From JACKJP01 sp050249695 (GTDB lineage Bacteria > Pseudomonadota > Alphaproteobacteria > Rhizobiales > Tepidamorphaceae), in the NCBI GenBank assembly GCA_050249695.1, contig JBFWQA010000001.1, forward strand, positions 992,001 to 1,056,000: a DNA stretch of 64,000 nucleotides, given 5' to 3'. The notes beneath the pieces are model-generated. The model made no database searches. It saw nothing but the letters and a program-made list of their open reading frames with translations, and was not told the origin of the DNA. Of this stretch, positions 8,950-16,975 are shown in pieces. A program made the position numbers and the translations under genes. How positions within the stretch are numbered: the first letter of the stretch is position 1; each line of letters begins with the position of its first letter.

Positions 8950-10098
8950 ATGAGATCCCGCCTTTGCGATATGCTCGGAATCGAGTTTCCGCTTTTTGCC
9001 TTCTCGCATTGCCGGGATGTCGTCGTGGAGGTTTCCAAGGCCGGAGGCATGGGCGTGTTCGGTGCGGTGGACGTGCGCTCTCCCGAAGCGTTCGAGGCTG
9101 AGCTTGCCTGGATCGACGCCCATATCGACGGCAAGCCGTATGGCGTCGATTTCATCGTCCCAAACAAATATGAAGGCAAGGGTGAAAAGATCACCCAGGC
9201 CGACGCCGCGAAGACGGTTCCCCAATCGCACAAGGATTTTGCCCGGCAGGTACTTGAAAGCCACGGCATCGATGTCACCGACCTCACGGACGAGCGCTTC
9301 GCCCGCGGATCCAAGATCGGCCCCAATATCCGTGATGAGGGCGCGCAAAGTCTGCTCGATATCGCGCTGTCTCACCCGATCAGGCTTATCGCCAACGCTC
9401 TGGGCACGCCGCCCGCCTATATGCTCGAGCGCAGCAAGGCGGCAGGCGTTCCGGTCGCGGCGCTGGTGGGATCGCCCAAACACGCCCTGAAGCAGGTCGA
9501 GGCCGGCGTCGACATCATCGTCGCCGCAGGCACCGAGGCGGGCGGACATTGCGGCGATATAGGCACGATGGTCCTCGTCCCCGACGTGGTCCAGACGCTG
9601 CGCGCGGCAGGCAGCGAAACGCCGGTGCTCGCGGCGGGCGGCATCGTCACCGGCCGCCAGATGGCGGCGGCAGTCGCCATGGGCGCGGACGGAGCGTGGA
9701 CGGGGTCGGTCTGGCTCACCACGCCGGAGGCGGAGACGAGCCCGGTCGTCAAGGAGAAGATGCTTGCCGCGACGGCGACCGACACGATCCGCTCAAAGTC
9801 GCGCACGGGAAAGTTCTGCCGTCAGCTGAAATCCGACTGGACCGATGCCTGGGAGGCCGAAGGCGCGCCCAAGCCGTTGCCGATGCCGCTGCAGTCGATC
9901 GTATCGGACACGGCCATGAGCAAGGTGCTCAAGCTTGCCAATGGCGGTCACGAGGGCGCAAAACAACTCGCCAGTTACTTCGTCGGTCAGGGCGTCGGGA
10001 TGATGAGGTCGCCCTTGTCCACCCGGGAGGTCGTCCGGGAGTTCATGGAGGACTATCTGGCTGCCGCCGATCGTCTGAGCGGCAGCCTGGAAGACTGA
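8950..10098 (+). CDS. nitronate monooxygenase-like FMN flavoprotein
   Basis: A 382-residue TIM-barrel flavoprotein of the nitronate monooxygenase / 2-nitropropane dioxygenase family. Seen are the family N-terminus with LGIEFPLFAFSHCRDVVVEVSKAGGMG, the GTEAGGHCGD loop (about 197-206) and VLAAGGIVTGRQMAAAVAMGADG, which form the FMN phosphate site. Relatives occur in steroid and fatty-acid degradation islands, where they may act as enoyl reductases or oxidases rather than on nitroalkanes. GGGAGG precedes the ATG. It is divergent from tetR and controlled from the operator at 8866-8883. Confidence 0.85.
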   Translation: MRSRLCDMLGIEFPLFAFSHCRDVVVEVSKAGGMGVFGAVDVRSPEAFEAELAWIDAHIDGKPYGVDFIVPNKYEGKGEKITQADAAKTVPQSHKDFARQVLESHGIDVTDLTDERFARGSKIGPNIRDEGAQSLLDIALSHPIRLIANALGTPPAYMLERSKAAGVPVAALVGSPKHALKQVEAGVDIIVAAGTEAGGHCGDIGTMVLVPDVVQTLRAAGSETPVLAAGGIVTGRQMAAAVAMGADGAWTGSVWLTTPEAETSPVVKEKMLAATATDTIRSKSRTGKFCRQLKSDWTDAWEAEGAPKPLPMPLQSIVSDTAMSKVLKLANGGHEGAKQLASYFVGQGVGMMRSPLSTREVVREFMEDYLAAADRLSGSLED

Positions 10099-10111
10099 CG
10101 CCGGCTCAGTC
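10093..10111. terminator. small inverted repeat spanning two converging stop codons
   Basis: GACTGA and TCAGTC (10093-10098 and 10106-10111) are perfect inverted repeats around a 7-base loop, and contain the stop codons of the converging flavoprotein and SDR genes. TTTT follows on the plus side at 10117. A 6-bp stem is weak; it may act as a bidirectional terminator. Confidence 0.3.
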
Positions 10112-11053
10112 GTCCGTTTTCAAAGGATTGGCGAAGCCGTAGGGGTTGACCAGCCGCCCTGTAATCGTCGGCATGTAACTATCGAGGCTGTCGACATTCC
10201 ACTGATCGTTGCTGAACAGCGTTGCGGTAACGTCCGGCTGATTCAAGATGCCGACCTCGTCGCCGCCGATGAAAAAATCCTGCCCGTTGATATGTTCCGC
10301 AGCGGGCGTACACAGCCAGGCGACGAGCGAGCCGACGGCTTCCGGCGTCGTCGTCTTGTCCCAGCGGAAGCCGCGCTCGCCGATCCAGTGATCGCCCAGC
10401 GCTTCCAGCAAGGGCTTCCACGGGCCCATCAGATTCTGGGTGAACCAGTCGCCGCCGCCGGTGGCGCCCGCCGTGGCGCGCGGACGGATCATGTTGCAGC
10501 GGATATTGAAGCGTCCCTGCTCGCGGGCGATGCAGCGTGTGAAGCCGGCAATGCCTTCCTTGGCGGCCGCATAGGCTGAATTGAACAGCATCCCGAGACC
10601 TGCCTCGGAACCGGTATTGACGATCGATCCGCCGCCTCGTTCACGCATCACCGGCACGGCAAATTTCGTCGTCAGGAACGTCGCCTTGAGATGCGTTCCC
10701 AAGACCAGATCCCATTGCTCCTCGGTCAGTTTGTTGACCGGATTGCCGCCCCGCATGCCCGCGTTGTTCACGAGGATGTCGAGGCCGCCGAAGGCATCGA
10801 CGGCCGCCTGGATCGTCTTTTCCGCGCCCTCGACCGTCATCAGGTCGGCCGTTACCGCGACCGCCTTGCCGCCCCCATCGTTGATTTCCGCCGCGGTGAC
10901 TTCCGCGATGAATTCGCCCTTGTCATTCTTGCCGAAATCGCTGACGACGACACTCGCGCCCTCCCCCGACAGCACCATGGCCTCGGCCCTGCCGATGCCG
11001 CGCCCGCTGCCGGTCACGACAGCGACCTTTCCGGCCAATCTCCGCTTACTCAT
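10106..11053 (-). CDS. short-chain dehydrogenase/reductase, HSD4-like with C-terminal extension
   Basis: A 315-residue NAD(P)-dependent SDR. The cofactor motif TGSGRGIG is at residues 14-21, NNAG at 96-99, the catalytic Ser149 and YAAAK at 161-165. Beyond the usual SDR core of about 250 residues there is a tail with an INGQDFFIGG segment and about 50 more residues. Relatives act as 3-hydroxyacyl-CoA or hydroxysteroid dehydrogenases. It lies 26 bases downstream of the CaiB/racemase gene, and the two form a leftward operon from the operator at 12297-12362. Confidence 0.87.
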   Translation of the reverse strand: MSKRRLAGKVAVVTGSGRGIGRAEAMVLSGEGASVVVSDFGKNDKGEFIAEVTAAEINDGGGKAVAVTADLMTVEGAEKTIQAAVDAFGGLDILVNNAGMRGGNPVNKLTEEQWDLVLGTHLKATFLTTKFAVPVMRERGGGSIVNTGSEAGLGMLFNSAYAAAKEGIAGFTRCIAREQGRFNIRCNMIRPRATAGATGGGDWFTQNLMGPWKPLLEALGDHWIGERGFRWDKTTTPEAVGSLVAWLCTPAAEHINGQDFFIGGDEVGILNQPDVTATLFSNDQWNVDSLDSYMPTITGRLVNPYGFANPLKTDD

Positions 11054-11079
11054 GTTCTTCCTCCATGACGGCCGATAAT

Positions 11080-12240
11080 CTAGCCGATGACCCCGTTCTT
11101 TCTCAGCACTTCGCGCTCGGCACGGGTCACGCCCCAGGCGTCCAGGATTTCATCCGTGTTCTCCCCCGGCACCGGTGGCGGACGACGCACGGCCGCGGGC
11201 GTGCGGCTGAAGCGCGGCGCCGGCGCCGGCTGGACGACTCCGTCGACGTCGACATAGGCCTGCCTCGCCTTCATGTGCGGATGCGCCATCGCCTCGTCGG
11301 TGCTGAGCACCGGGGCGAAGCAGGCTTCCTTGCCATCCATGATGGCGCACCATTCGTCGCGCGTCTTGCTGCGGAAGATGTCGGCGAACTGCTTCTTGAG
11401 CGCGGGCCATGAACCGCTGTCCAGTTGATCGGGCACGCTGGCCGGATCCAGCCCCATCGCCGTCAGCAAAACCTCGTAGAACTTCGGCTCGACCGGCGCG
11501 ACCGAAATCCATTCGCCGTCCTTCGTTTCATACACGTTGTACCAGGGCGCCCCGCCATCAAGAAAGTTGGCCCCGCGTTCCTTCACCCAGCGGCCGCTTC
11601 CGATGAAACCGAACTGATGCGTCATGAGGGACCCGAGGCCGTCGAGCATGGCGGCATCGATGACCTGCCCCTTTCCCGAGCTCTTCGCTTCCAGCAGACC
11701 GGCGAGCATGCCGAGCGCAAGATAGAGACCGCCGCCGGCATAGTCGGCCATCAGATTGAGCGGTATCGCCGGACCCTGTTCCTTCGATCCGATCATCGAG
11801 AGCATTCCGCTCAGCGCCAGGTAGTTGAGGTCATGCCCGACTTCCTTCGCCATCGGCCCCTGCTGTCCCCAGCCGGTCATGCGTCCATAGACGAGCCGCG
11901 GATTGCGCTTGAGGCAGACATCGGGGCCGAGACCCAGCCGCTCCATCACGCCGGGCCGGTTGCCTTCGATCGTCCCGTCGGCCTGTTCCAGCAGCCGCAA
12001 GACGAGCGCCCTGCCTTCTTCGGTCTTCAGGTCCACGGCCATGGAATCGCGGCTGCGCGTCGTGGGGTTGAAGCGCGGCTCCTTCTTGATGCCGAGCCCG
12101 TGCGGAACTTTCCGGTCGACGCTGATGACCTCTGCGCCCATGTCCGCCAGCAGCATCGCACAGAACGGGCCAGGCCCGACACCGGCGAACTCGACAATCC
12201 GGATTCCATGAAGCGGGCCGTGCCCGATCGAACCTGTCAT
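11080..12240 (-). CDS. CaiB/BaiF family protein, alpha-methylacyl-CoA racemase-like
   Basis: A 386-residue family III protein of the alpha-methylacyl-CoA racemase branch. Evidence includes GIRIVEFAGVGPGPFCAMLL, NRPGVMERLG, GHDLNYLALSG (His near residue 130) and LMADYAGGG (Asp near 160), the latter two matching the racemase His/Asp pair. Racemases of this kind convert 2R- to 2S-methylacyl-CoA so that acyl-CoA dehydrogenase can act, as in degradation of steroid or isoprenoid side chains. It is divergent from the crotonase gene, with an operator between. Confidence 0.87.
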   Translation of the reverse strand: MTGSIGHGPLHGIRIVEFAGVGPGPFCAMLLADMGAEVISVDRKVPHGLGIKKEPRFNPTTRSRDSMAVDLKTEEGRALVLRLLEQADGTIEGNRPGVMERLGLGPDVCLKRNPRLVYGRMTGWGQQGPMAKEVGHDLNYLALSGMLSMIGSKEQGPAIPLNLMADYAGGGLYLALGMLAGLLEAKSSGKGQVIDAAMLDGLGSLMTHQFGFIGSGRWVKERGANFLDGGAPWYNVYETKDGEWISVAPVEPKFYEVLLTAMGLDPASVPDQLDSGSWPALKKQFADIFRSKTRDEWCAIMDGKEACFAPVLSTDEAMAHPHMKARQAYVDVDGVVQPAPAPRFSRTPAAVRRPPPVPGENTDEILDAWGVTRAEREVLRKNGVIG

Positions 12241-12296
12241 CTGCTTCCTCCTGCCATGGCCATGCTGCGGCCAATGTCGTCTTCTTCTGGCAATCG

Positions 12297-12362
12297 ATCT
12301 TAGGAGCGGCTCGCAATCCCATCAACATATTTGTTGACACAGCGGCGGCGCGCTCTTTAGCT
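12297..12362. promoter_or_regulatory. operator copy 4 with divergent promoters
   Basis: ATCAACATATTTGTTGAC at 12321-12338. Rightwards, -35 TTGACA (12334-12339), 17 bases, TTAGCT (12357-12362) serve the crotonase and ligase genes. Leftwards, -35 TTGATG (12320-12325), 17 bases and TAAGAT (12297-12302) serve the racemase and SDR genes. One palindrome thus supplies -35 hexamers to both promoters, so a single bound repressor could close both. Confidence 0.72.
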
Positions 12363-12514
12363 TTTGCGCACAAAAACAACCATGCCGGCCACGGCATCGG
12401 GGCTCGCGCTCGAGGGACGCGTGGGAGCGCCATTCCGTTCCGACAGACCGTAAGTCATGATGCGGCGAGAGCTTGCATACAATGGCTGCAGCGCAGTTTG
12501 AGGAAATGCCGACG

Positions 12515-13321
12515 ATGATGGACTACAGCGCCTATGACGAGCTGAAGGTGGATCGGCCGGAGGACGGCATTCTGCGCGTCAGCTTCAACAGACCGGATCG
12601 GATGAACGCGCTGACGAGCGAGACGCATCGCCAGCTCGGTGATATCTGGCGCGACATCGATCGCGACGATACGGTCCGCGCGGTTTTGCTGTGCGGTGAA
12701 GGCGATCATTTCTGCGCCGGCGGCGAATTCGATCTTGTCGAGAACCTCATCCACGATCACGACCTGCGCATGCGCAATTTCCGCGAAGCACGCGACCTCG
12801 TCTACAACATGATCAACTGCTCCAAACCGATCGTGTCCGCGATGCAGGGCGGCTGCGCCGGGGGCGGGCTGGCCGCCGGCCTCCTCGCCGACATCTCGAT
12901 CGTCACGAGAAAGGCCAAGCTCGTTGACGGTCATGTCCGCCTCGGTGTCGCCGCCGGCGATCACGCGGTTCTCCTGTGGCCGTTGATGTGCGGCCTCGCT
13001 AAGGCGAAATATCACCTCCTGCTCAACGAGCCCCTGACGGGCGAACGCGCAGAGGAAATAGGGCTCGTCTCGCTGGCGGTCGAGGATCACGAACTCCGCG
13101 AAAAGGCCATGGAAGTCACGCGGCGCCTCGCCGCCGGCGCGCCTAGCGCCGTTCGCTGGACAAAATACGCGCTCAATAACTGGCTGCGCGCGGCAGGCCC
13201 GACCTTCGATAACTCGCTTGCCCTTGAATTCATGGGGTTTTCCGGCCCCGAGGTGCGAGAGGGGGTTGCCGCGATCAAGGAAAAGCGCAAGCCCGATTTC
13301 CCGGGAAATTCCCGCATCTGA
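12515..13321 (+). CDS. crotonase-fold (enoyl-CoA hydratase/isomerase family) protein
   Basis: About 268 residues of the crotonase superfamily. The CoA-binding segment FNRPDRMNAL and the oxyanion-hole segments HFCAGGEFDL and GGCAGGGLAAG are seen. Both glutamates of classical hydratases are replaced: GGGCELA becomes GGGLAAG and the QPE segment becomes DGHVRLGVAAGDHA. The chemistry may therefore differ from hydration. The start at 12515 has GAGGAA 9 bases upstream; 12482 and 12518 are in-frame alternatives. The gene is 33 bases ahead of the ligase gene and shares its promoter. Confidence 0.85.
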   Translation: MMDYSAYDELKVDRPEDGILRVSFNRPDRMNALTSETHRQLGDIWRDIDRDDTVRAVLLCGEGDHFCAGGEFDLVENLIHDHDLRMRNFREARDLVYNMINCSKPIVSAMQGGCAGGGLAAGLLADISIVTRKAKLVDGHVRLGVAAGDHAVLLWPLMCGLAKAKYHLLLNEPLTGERAEEIGLVSLAVEDHELREKAMEVTRRLAAGAPSAVRWTKYALNNWLRAAGPTFDNSLALEFMGFSGPEVREGVAAIKEKRKPDFPGNSRI

Positions 13322-13354
13322 CTTAAGAAGAAGACCTGGCAGGAAGGAGCACTC

Positions 13355-15295
13355 ATGGCGACGTCGCAGTCCGATATCTGGTATCCGAGCGAACAACAGA
13401 AGGCCGGCTGCAACGTCACCCTCCTCATGGAGCGGCTGGGCCTCAATACGTATGACGATCTCTATCGGCTCTCCATCGAGCATCCGGACCGGTATTGGGC
13501 CGAGATTCTCGACTTCTGCGCCGTCCAATGGTCGAAGCCATACGAGCAGTTCGCCGACCTTTCACGCGCGCCGGAATTCCCCAAATGGTTCGTCGGCGGC
13601 GAGATCAACTGGGTCGATACCATCTTTGCATTCGCGAGAGACCCCGCGACGGCCGACAAGCCGGCCGTCATCGCAGAGCGCGAGGACGGGGCGCAATCGC
13701 AGGTCACCTATGCCGAGCTTCACAAGCGCGTCCGGAAGTTCGCGGGCGGACTGAAGAAGCTCGGGATTACGAAGGGTGACCGCATAGGCCTGCTGATAGA
13801 GCCGGGCATCGAGGCGATCGTGTCGATGATCGCGATTACCTATGCCGGCGCGGTTGTCATGCCGTTGTTCAGCGGATTCGGCGCGGAGCCGATTTCCTCA
13901 CGCCTTTCGCTGTGCCGCGCGCGCGCGCTGATTGCGACGGCCGGTTTCAAGCGACGCGGCAAGCTGGTGGACCGCGAGGCCGTCGCCAGGGAAGCGGTAA
14001 AGTCGGCAGGTACGGAATTGCTGATCCTGAAGCCGCTTCAGGGCGACAAGGCGAGCGGCGACGGGGTCGTCGACTGGAATGACGTGGCCGCCGGCCCGGA
14101 GGCCGGGCCGAAGGGCGAACCGATGTCCAGTCAGGACATGTTCATGATCTTCTTCACCTCCGGCACGACAGGCCTGCCCAAGGGTATCGTCCATACCCAC
14201 GGCACCTTCCCGATGAAGGTGATGCATGACGGCGTCATCTGTTTCGACATGAAGCGCGACGACATCTTCTTCTGGCCCGCCGACATGGGCTGGGTGGCCG
14301 GCGCGCTGGCGATCGCCACCGCGCTTATGCGCGGCGCGACGATGATGTGCTACGACGGCGCGCCGGACTATCCCGACTGGTCCCGCATGTCTCGGTTCAT
14401 CGAGCGCTACAAGGTGACGCATTTCGGCGGCGCGCCCACCATGATCCGCGGTTTTGCCGCCAACGAGAAGCTGGCGACCGCCGGCGACATGTCCTCCATC
14501 CGCCTGCTCATCACCGGCGGCGAGGCGATCGACCCGGAGCATTTCGCCTGGTACGGCCGTCACTTCGGCGGCGGCGTGGCGCCAGTCATCAACTTCTCCG
14601 GCGGGACGGAGGTGTGCGGCGGACTTGTCGGCAGCGTGATGCACAGGCCCATTGTCCCCGGCGGCTTCAATACAGCCGTGCCCGGCATGGAGGTCGATGT
14701 CGTCGACGCTGAGGGAAACTCCATTCGCAATGCCGTCGGCGAACTGGTCGTGCGCAGCCCCGGTGTGGGCATGACGTCGTCATTCTGGGAAGACGACGAG
14801 CGCTATCTCGACACCTACTGGCGGACGATTCCAGGCATCTGGGTGCATGGCGACCTCGCCATTCTGGACGATGACGGCAATTTCTTCCTCCGCGGTCGCT
14901 CCGACGACACGCTCAAGCTCGCTGGCAAGCGGACGGGCCCGGCGGAAATCGAGGACGTGCTGATGGAAATGCCGGAAATCGTCGAAGTCGCCGCCATCGG
15001 CGTCGACGATCCGGCAAAAGGTCAGGTTCTCGTCGTATTCGCCATCGCGCCGTCCGCCGCCGATGATCAACCGGCCTTCGCGCAGAAGGTCATGGATCAT
15101 GCGGACGCAAGGCTTGGGCGCGCGTTCAGGCCGAACAAGGTTCACGTCGTCCGCGAACTACCCAAGACGCGCACCGCCAAGGTTATGCGCAGGCTCATCC
15201 GCGGCGCCTATAGCGGTCTGCCTCTGGGCGACATCTCGGCGCTCGACAATCCGTCCGCGCTGGAGGAAATCGCCCGGGTCGCGAAGGCCGGTTGA
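13355..15295 (+). CDS. acyl-CoA synthetase, acetyl-CoA-synthetase-like (AMP-binding)
   Basis: A 646-residue adenylate-forming ligase with an N-terminal extension like that of acetyl-CoA and acetoacetyl-CoA synthetases. Motifs: TSGTTGLPKG at 268-277, INFSGGTEVCGG (about 410-422), GDLAILDDDGNFFLRGRSDD (hinge region) and LPKTRTAKVMRR with the catalytic lysine near residue 610. AGGAAGGAG lies 6 bases before the ATG. It makes an acyl-CoA from a short or medium carboxylic acid; the exact acid is unknown. Last gene of the rightward operon begun by the crotonase. Confidence 0.9.
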   Translation: MATSQSDIWYPSEQQKAGCNVTLLMERLGLNTYDDLYRLSIEHPDRYWAEILDFCAVQWSKPYEQFADLSRAPEFPKWFVGGEINWVDTIFAFARDPATADKPAVIAEREDGAQSQVTYAELHKRVRKFAGGLKKLGITKGDRIGLLIEPGIEAIVSMIAITYAGAVVMPLFSGFGAEPISSRLSLCRARALIATAGFKRRGKLVDREAVAREAVKSAGTELLILKPLQGDKASGDGVVDWNDVAAGPEAGPKGEPMSSQDMFMIFFTSGTTGLPKGIVHTHGTFPMKVMHDGVICFDMKRDDIFFWPADMGWVAGALAIATALMRGATMMCYDGAPDYPDWSRMSRFIERYKVTHFGGAPTMIRGFAANEKLATAGDMSSIRLLITGGEAIDPEHFAWYGRHFGGGVAPVINFSGGTEVCGGLVGSVMHRPIVPGGFNTAVPGMEVDVVDAEGNSIRNAVGELVVRSPGVGMTSSFWEDDERYLDTYWRTIPGIWVHGDLAILDDDGNFFLRGRSDDTLKLAGKRTGPAEIEDVLMEMPEIVEVAAIGVDDPAKGQVLVVFAIAPSAADDQPAFAQKVMDHADARLGRAFRPNKVHVVRELPKTRTAKVMRRLIRGAYSGLPLGDISALDNPSALEEIARVAKAG

Positions 15296-15320
15296 TCGGC
15301 CGTCAACGACCGCTTTGGAT

Positions 15321-16379
15321 CTAAAGCGCTCGCAGAACCCTGGCGGCGCCGCGATCGTGCCAGGCGAGTTTCCCCTCGCCGATCAGCCGGTTCACGTTCG
15401 TCAGCGCCTCGGATACAAAGAACCACGACTCGCGTCCCTCCGGTTTGCTTCCATAGAGGACAGCGCTGACGTCCGCGAGTTGCAGTTCGGCCTCGCTGCA
15501 CGCTTTCAGGACGCGTTCGGCGCGGCTGTTCTGGCGGTCACGTGCCCGCTTTACGGCGTCATGTAGCCCCGTAAACGGCGAGAAATGGCCCGGCAGGACG
15601 AATGCCTCCGGCGAAATCTGCTTCTCGATGAGATCGAGAGACCTCATATAGTCGGCTGCCGCGTCGTATTCCGGTTCGACGACATTGACGAAGAGGACCG
15701 GACTGAGCGCGCCCATCACCTGATCGCAAGACATGTAGATGCGTCCCGATGTCTCGCGCAATGTGATCAGATTGGGGGCGTGCCCGCTTAAAGGAAGTAT
15801 CTCGAAATCGTGACGGGCAAAGGAAAGCTGTCCCGCAAGGGGCAGATGGACCAGATCTTCCGGCAGAGGGTGAACGTCCGCGTAGAATTCCGAAGGTTGG
15901 GTGAGGAGACGTTCCTGCGCACCCGGCCCATAGCCGTGACTCTCGCAAAAATGCTTCACGAACGCGCGCTGGTCGTCATCGTAGGGACGCATGTCGAAGG
16001 CCAGCGATTCCTGGCAATCCCGCGTCATCAGTACCGGTGCGTCGAGCCTTTTTCGCAGCCATCCGGCGAGCCCGATGTGATCGGCGTGGAAGTGCGTGAC
16101 CAGCACCCTGTTGATCCTGATATCCCGGAGCGGTCCGGCCAGCATCTTCTCCCAGATGCCCTGCGCTTCCTCTCCACAGCCGGTATCGACGAGGGTCCAG
16201 CCGTCCGTATCCTCGATGAAATAGATGTTCAGTTCGTGCGGCTGATCGGGATGCGGCATCCGGGTCATCATGAGCCCGGGTTCTATGACCGCAAGTTCAC
16301 CGAAATCCGGAACTTCCGGCACGGCGGGGGTTTCCGACAGGCCTTCCTGCCGTGTCTTCTGGTGTCGTGGAGAATTCAT
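15321..16379 (-). CDS. MBL-fold metallo-hydrolase, paralogue of the 6960-7985 gene
   Basis: About 352 residues. The metal motif HFHADH is at about residues 96-101 and LPGHFSPF near 260, with the same helical C-terminal domain as the other MBL protein of the island. The N-terminus is uncertain: ATG 16379 gives a short linker before the domain, and the frame is open to 16421. It converges on the ligase gene, with 25 bases between stops. No operator copy was found in front of it, unlike its paralogue. Confidence 0.82.
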   Translation of the reverse strand: MNSPRHQKTRQEGLSETPAVPEVPDFGELAVIEPGLMMTRMPHPDQPHELNIYFIEDTDGWTLVDTGCGEEAQGIWEKMLAGPLRDIRINRVLVTHFHADHIGLAGWLRKRLDAPVLMTRDCQESLAFDMRPYDDDQRAFVKHFCESHGYGPGAQERLLTQPSEFYADVHPLPEDLVHLPLAGQLSFARHDFEILPLSGHAPNLITLRETSGRIYMSCDQVMGALSPVLFVNVVEPEYDAAADYMRSLDLIEKQISPEAFVLPGHFSPFTGLHDAVKRARDRQNSRAERVLKACSEAELQLADVSAVLYGSKPEGRESWFFVSEALTNVNRLIGEGKLAWHDRGAARVLRAL

Positions 16380-16679
16380 CTGTACCGGTCTTCTGGCATT
16401 CAATACGCGACGCCCCGCCATTCGTGTGCAGGCGCATAGTCAGCAGAGGCAACATATTCGCGGGGCTTGCCGCGTTCAAGCAAGAGAAGAGGCAAAAGGA
16501 AAGGCCGGCCTCGCAGGGCCGGCCTCGGAACGCTCAACGGGCAGACGTTCCAACCGACGGATGCTCGGGGGTTCGGGAGGGGCACATCCGTCAGGGCAAT
16601 CAACCGTTGAAAGACCGCATCGTTCCCCTTTGTGGCCAAGCTGACGATCAACTTCGGTAAGTGAATGTTGCAACTGGTC
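16380..16679. other. intergenic region with a GC hairpin, no gene seen
   Basis: About 300 bases between the MBL start and the ferritin-like fragment. It contains a perfect 9-bp inverted repeat at 16502-16525 and a TCAAC-C-GTTGA element at 16600-16610 whose 1-base centre does not fit the island operator. The open frames here have no recognisable sequence. Confidence 0.5.
16502..16525 (-). terminator. probable rho-independent terminator, minus strand
   Basis: Perfect arms AGGCCGGCC (16502-16510) and GGCCGGCCT (16517-16525) around a 6-base loop. On the minus strand the stem is followed by TTTCCTTTTG, a moderate U-tract. It lies 155 bases past the end of the ferritin-like fragment and would end transcripts from the ABC operon. 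Confidence 0.5.
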
Positions 16680-16946
16680 CTAGCGCCGGGCTTCCGGCGC
16701 GGCTGCCTGCATCCGCGAGAGATGAAGCCTTACCGTCTGCGGCAGTTCTTGCCACAACAGCCCTGCCATCGCTTCCTCCTCGGCCTGAATTTGTCTGCAC
16801 ACCGCAGCCGTCTCGCCGTCGCCGACCGCTTCGCAGGCCACGTCGAGGCTGCGGTAGCAAACGCTTTCCGCCTGTTCGAACGCATAGGCTGCCAATAGAT
16901 TTTTGACGATCTCGTCCGAAGCGAATGCGGCGCCCACGGTCTGCAT
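16680..16946 (-). pseudogene. fragment of a ferritin-like DUF892 (YciE-type) protein
   Basis: An 88-residue frame with IVKNLLAAYAFEQAESVCYR and then GDGETAAVCRQIQAEEEAMA resembles the second half of the four-helix, ferritin-like DUF892 / YciE family, whose members are about 165-190 residues. The first helices are missing: an in-frame TAG is at 16959-16961 and the ABC permease gene ends at 16976, so the upstream part has been lost. YciE proteins are stress-linked metal or rubrerythrin-like proteins. It could still make a short product, but a decaying remnant is more likely. Confidence 0.55.
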
Positions 16947-16975
16947 CGCCGCCGCGGTCTATCCAACCATATCCT

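Noticed and set aside
15291..15307. GTTGA-N7-TCAAC after the ligase gene
   Set aside because: Half sites are in the opposite order and the gap differs; at most a weak hairpin at the gene end.
16600..16610. TCAAC-C-GTTGA resembling the island operator
   Set aside because: Centre is 1 base instead of 6, so it cannot be contacted in the same way; also no -35/-10 layout.
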